From assembly GCA_028291845.1 (NCBI GenBank), contig JAQGNM010000476.1:1-5577 (forward strand): 5,577 nucleotides of DNA, in the 5' to 3' direction. The translations under genes were made by a program, and so were the position numbers. This document shows positions 5,372 to 5,577 of this stretch, in pieces. The notes under the pieces are model-generated. The model did no database searches, was not told the origin of the DNA, and was given only the letters and a program-made list of their open reading frames with translations. Origin of the DNA: Massilia sp. (GTDB lineage: Bacteria > Pseudomonadota > Gammaproteobacteria > Burkholderiales > Burkholderiaceae_D). The first letter of the stretch is position 1. Each line of letters opens with the position of its first letter.

Positions 5372-5577
5372 ATGTATTTTCGTCAATATTTATCCGCTGC
5401 CGTGCTGCTGGCCAGTTGTTGCGTTTCCGCCAACGCGGTCGAACTGGGCGACGCCCACATGCGCTCCTTCATCGGCCAGCCGCTGTCGGCCGATATCGAA
5501 CTGACCGGCCTGGCAACCGACAGCGCGACCGTGCAGGCCGCCGTGGCCGACGCCGACGTCTACCGCGGCGCCAGCAT
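5372..5577 (+). CDS. FimV/HubP-like secreted protein, N-terminal part (3' truncated)
   Basis: The frame is open to the window end, showing 68 residues. Residues 1-22 look like a signal peptide (MYFRQYLSAAVLLASCCVSANA), with a signal peptidase I type A-N-A before V23. The mature start VELGDAHMRSFIGQPLSADIELTGL matches the FimV N-terminal domain, in which L-G-x-x-x-x-x-S-x-x-G-Q-P-L-x-A-x-I-E-L is the recognisable core. FimV/HubP proteins are large envelope proteins that position type IV pili, flagella or chemoreceptors at the cell pole and bind peptidoglycan by a LysM domain; whether this protein is a full FimV or a smaller relative cannot be told here. LASC at 13-16 also fits a lipobox. It is divergent from fumC with a 113-nt gap. 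The ribosome site is weak (AAAGA, around 5359-5363). Confidence 0.72.
   Translation, partial: MYFRQYLSAAVLLASCCVSANAVELGDAHMRSFIGQPLSADIELTGLATDSATVQAAVADADVYRGAS

Overview
The window looks like a chromosomal stretch from a GC-rich betaproteobacterium, most likely an Oxalobacteraceae member (Massilia/Duganella/Janthinobacterium-like). This placement rests on the flavour of the GspB, MobB, YjfB-like, class II fumarase and FimV-like proteins and on the strong G/C third-position bias; it is inference, not a database result. No mobile element, CRISPR array, tRNA or rRNA was seen.

Left half, + strand (1-3102). The window opens inside the 3' end of a type II secretion gspB gene. A MobB-type GTP-binding protein of molybdenum cofactor metabolism follows almost immediately, and its normal ATG start appears to be missing. 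Next is a 66-residue YjfB-family putative motility protein, preceded by a close match to a flagellar sigma-28 (FliA) promoter that overlaps the mobB stop codon. Then comes a compact two-gene bufferin-type RiPP operon: a secreted four-cysteine DUF2282 precursor (bufA-like), then one long gene fusing a DUF692/MNIO iron oxidase (BufB-like) to a DUF2063 partner protein (BufC-like). A strong, probably bidirectional intrinsic terminator closes this block.

Right half, mostly - strand (3103-5577). Reading leftward from 5258 are fumC (class II fumarase, full length, own promoter and a candidate terminator), a small YbcJ-like S4 RNA-binding protein, and a 94-residue DUF883 (ElaB/YqjD-like) protein that lacks the usual C-terminal membrane anchor. 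The DUF883 gene ends against the terminator shared with the buf operon. At the right edge, divergent from fumC, begins a secreted FimV/HubP-like protein cut off by the window end.

The most distinctive part is the buf operon. The precursor would be exported after two of its cysteines are modified by the MNIO oxidase with its partner, giving a copper-binding peptide. Here enzyme and partner are one polypeptide, no DoxX-type bufD gene follows before the terminator, and the precursor's ribosome binding site can be folded into a 7-bp hairpin.
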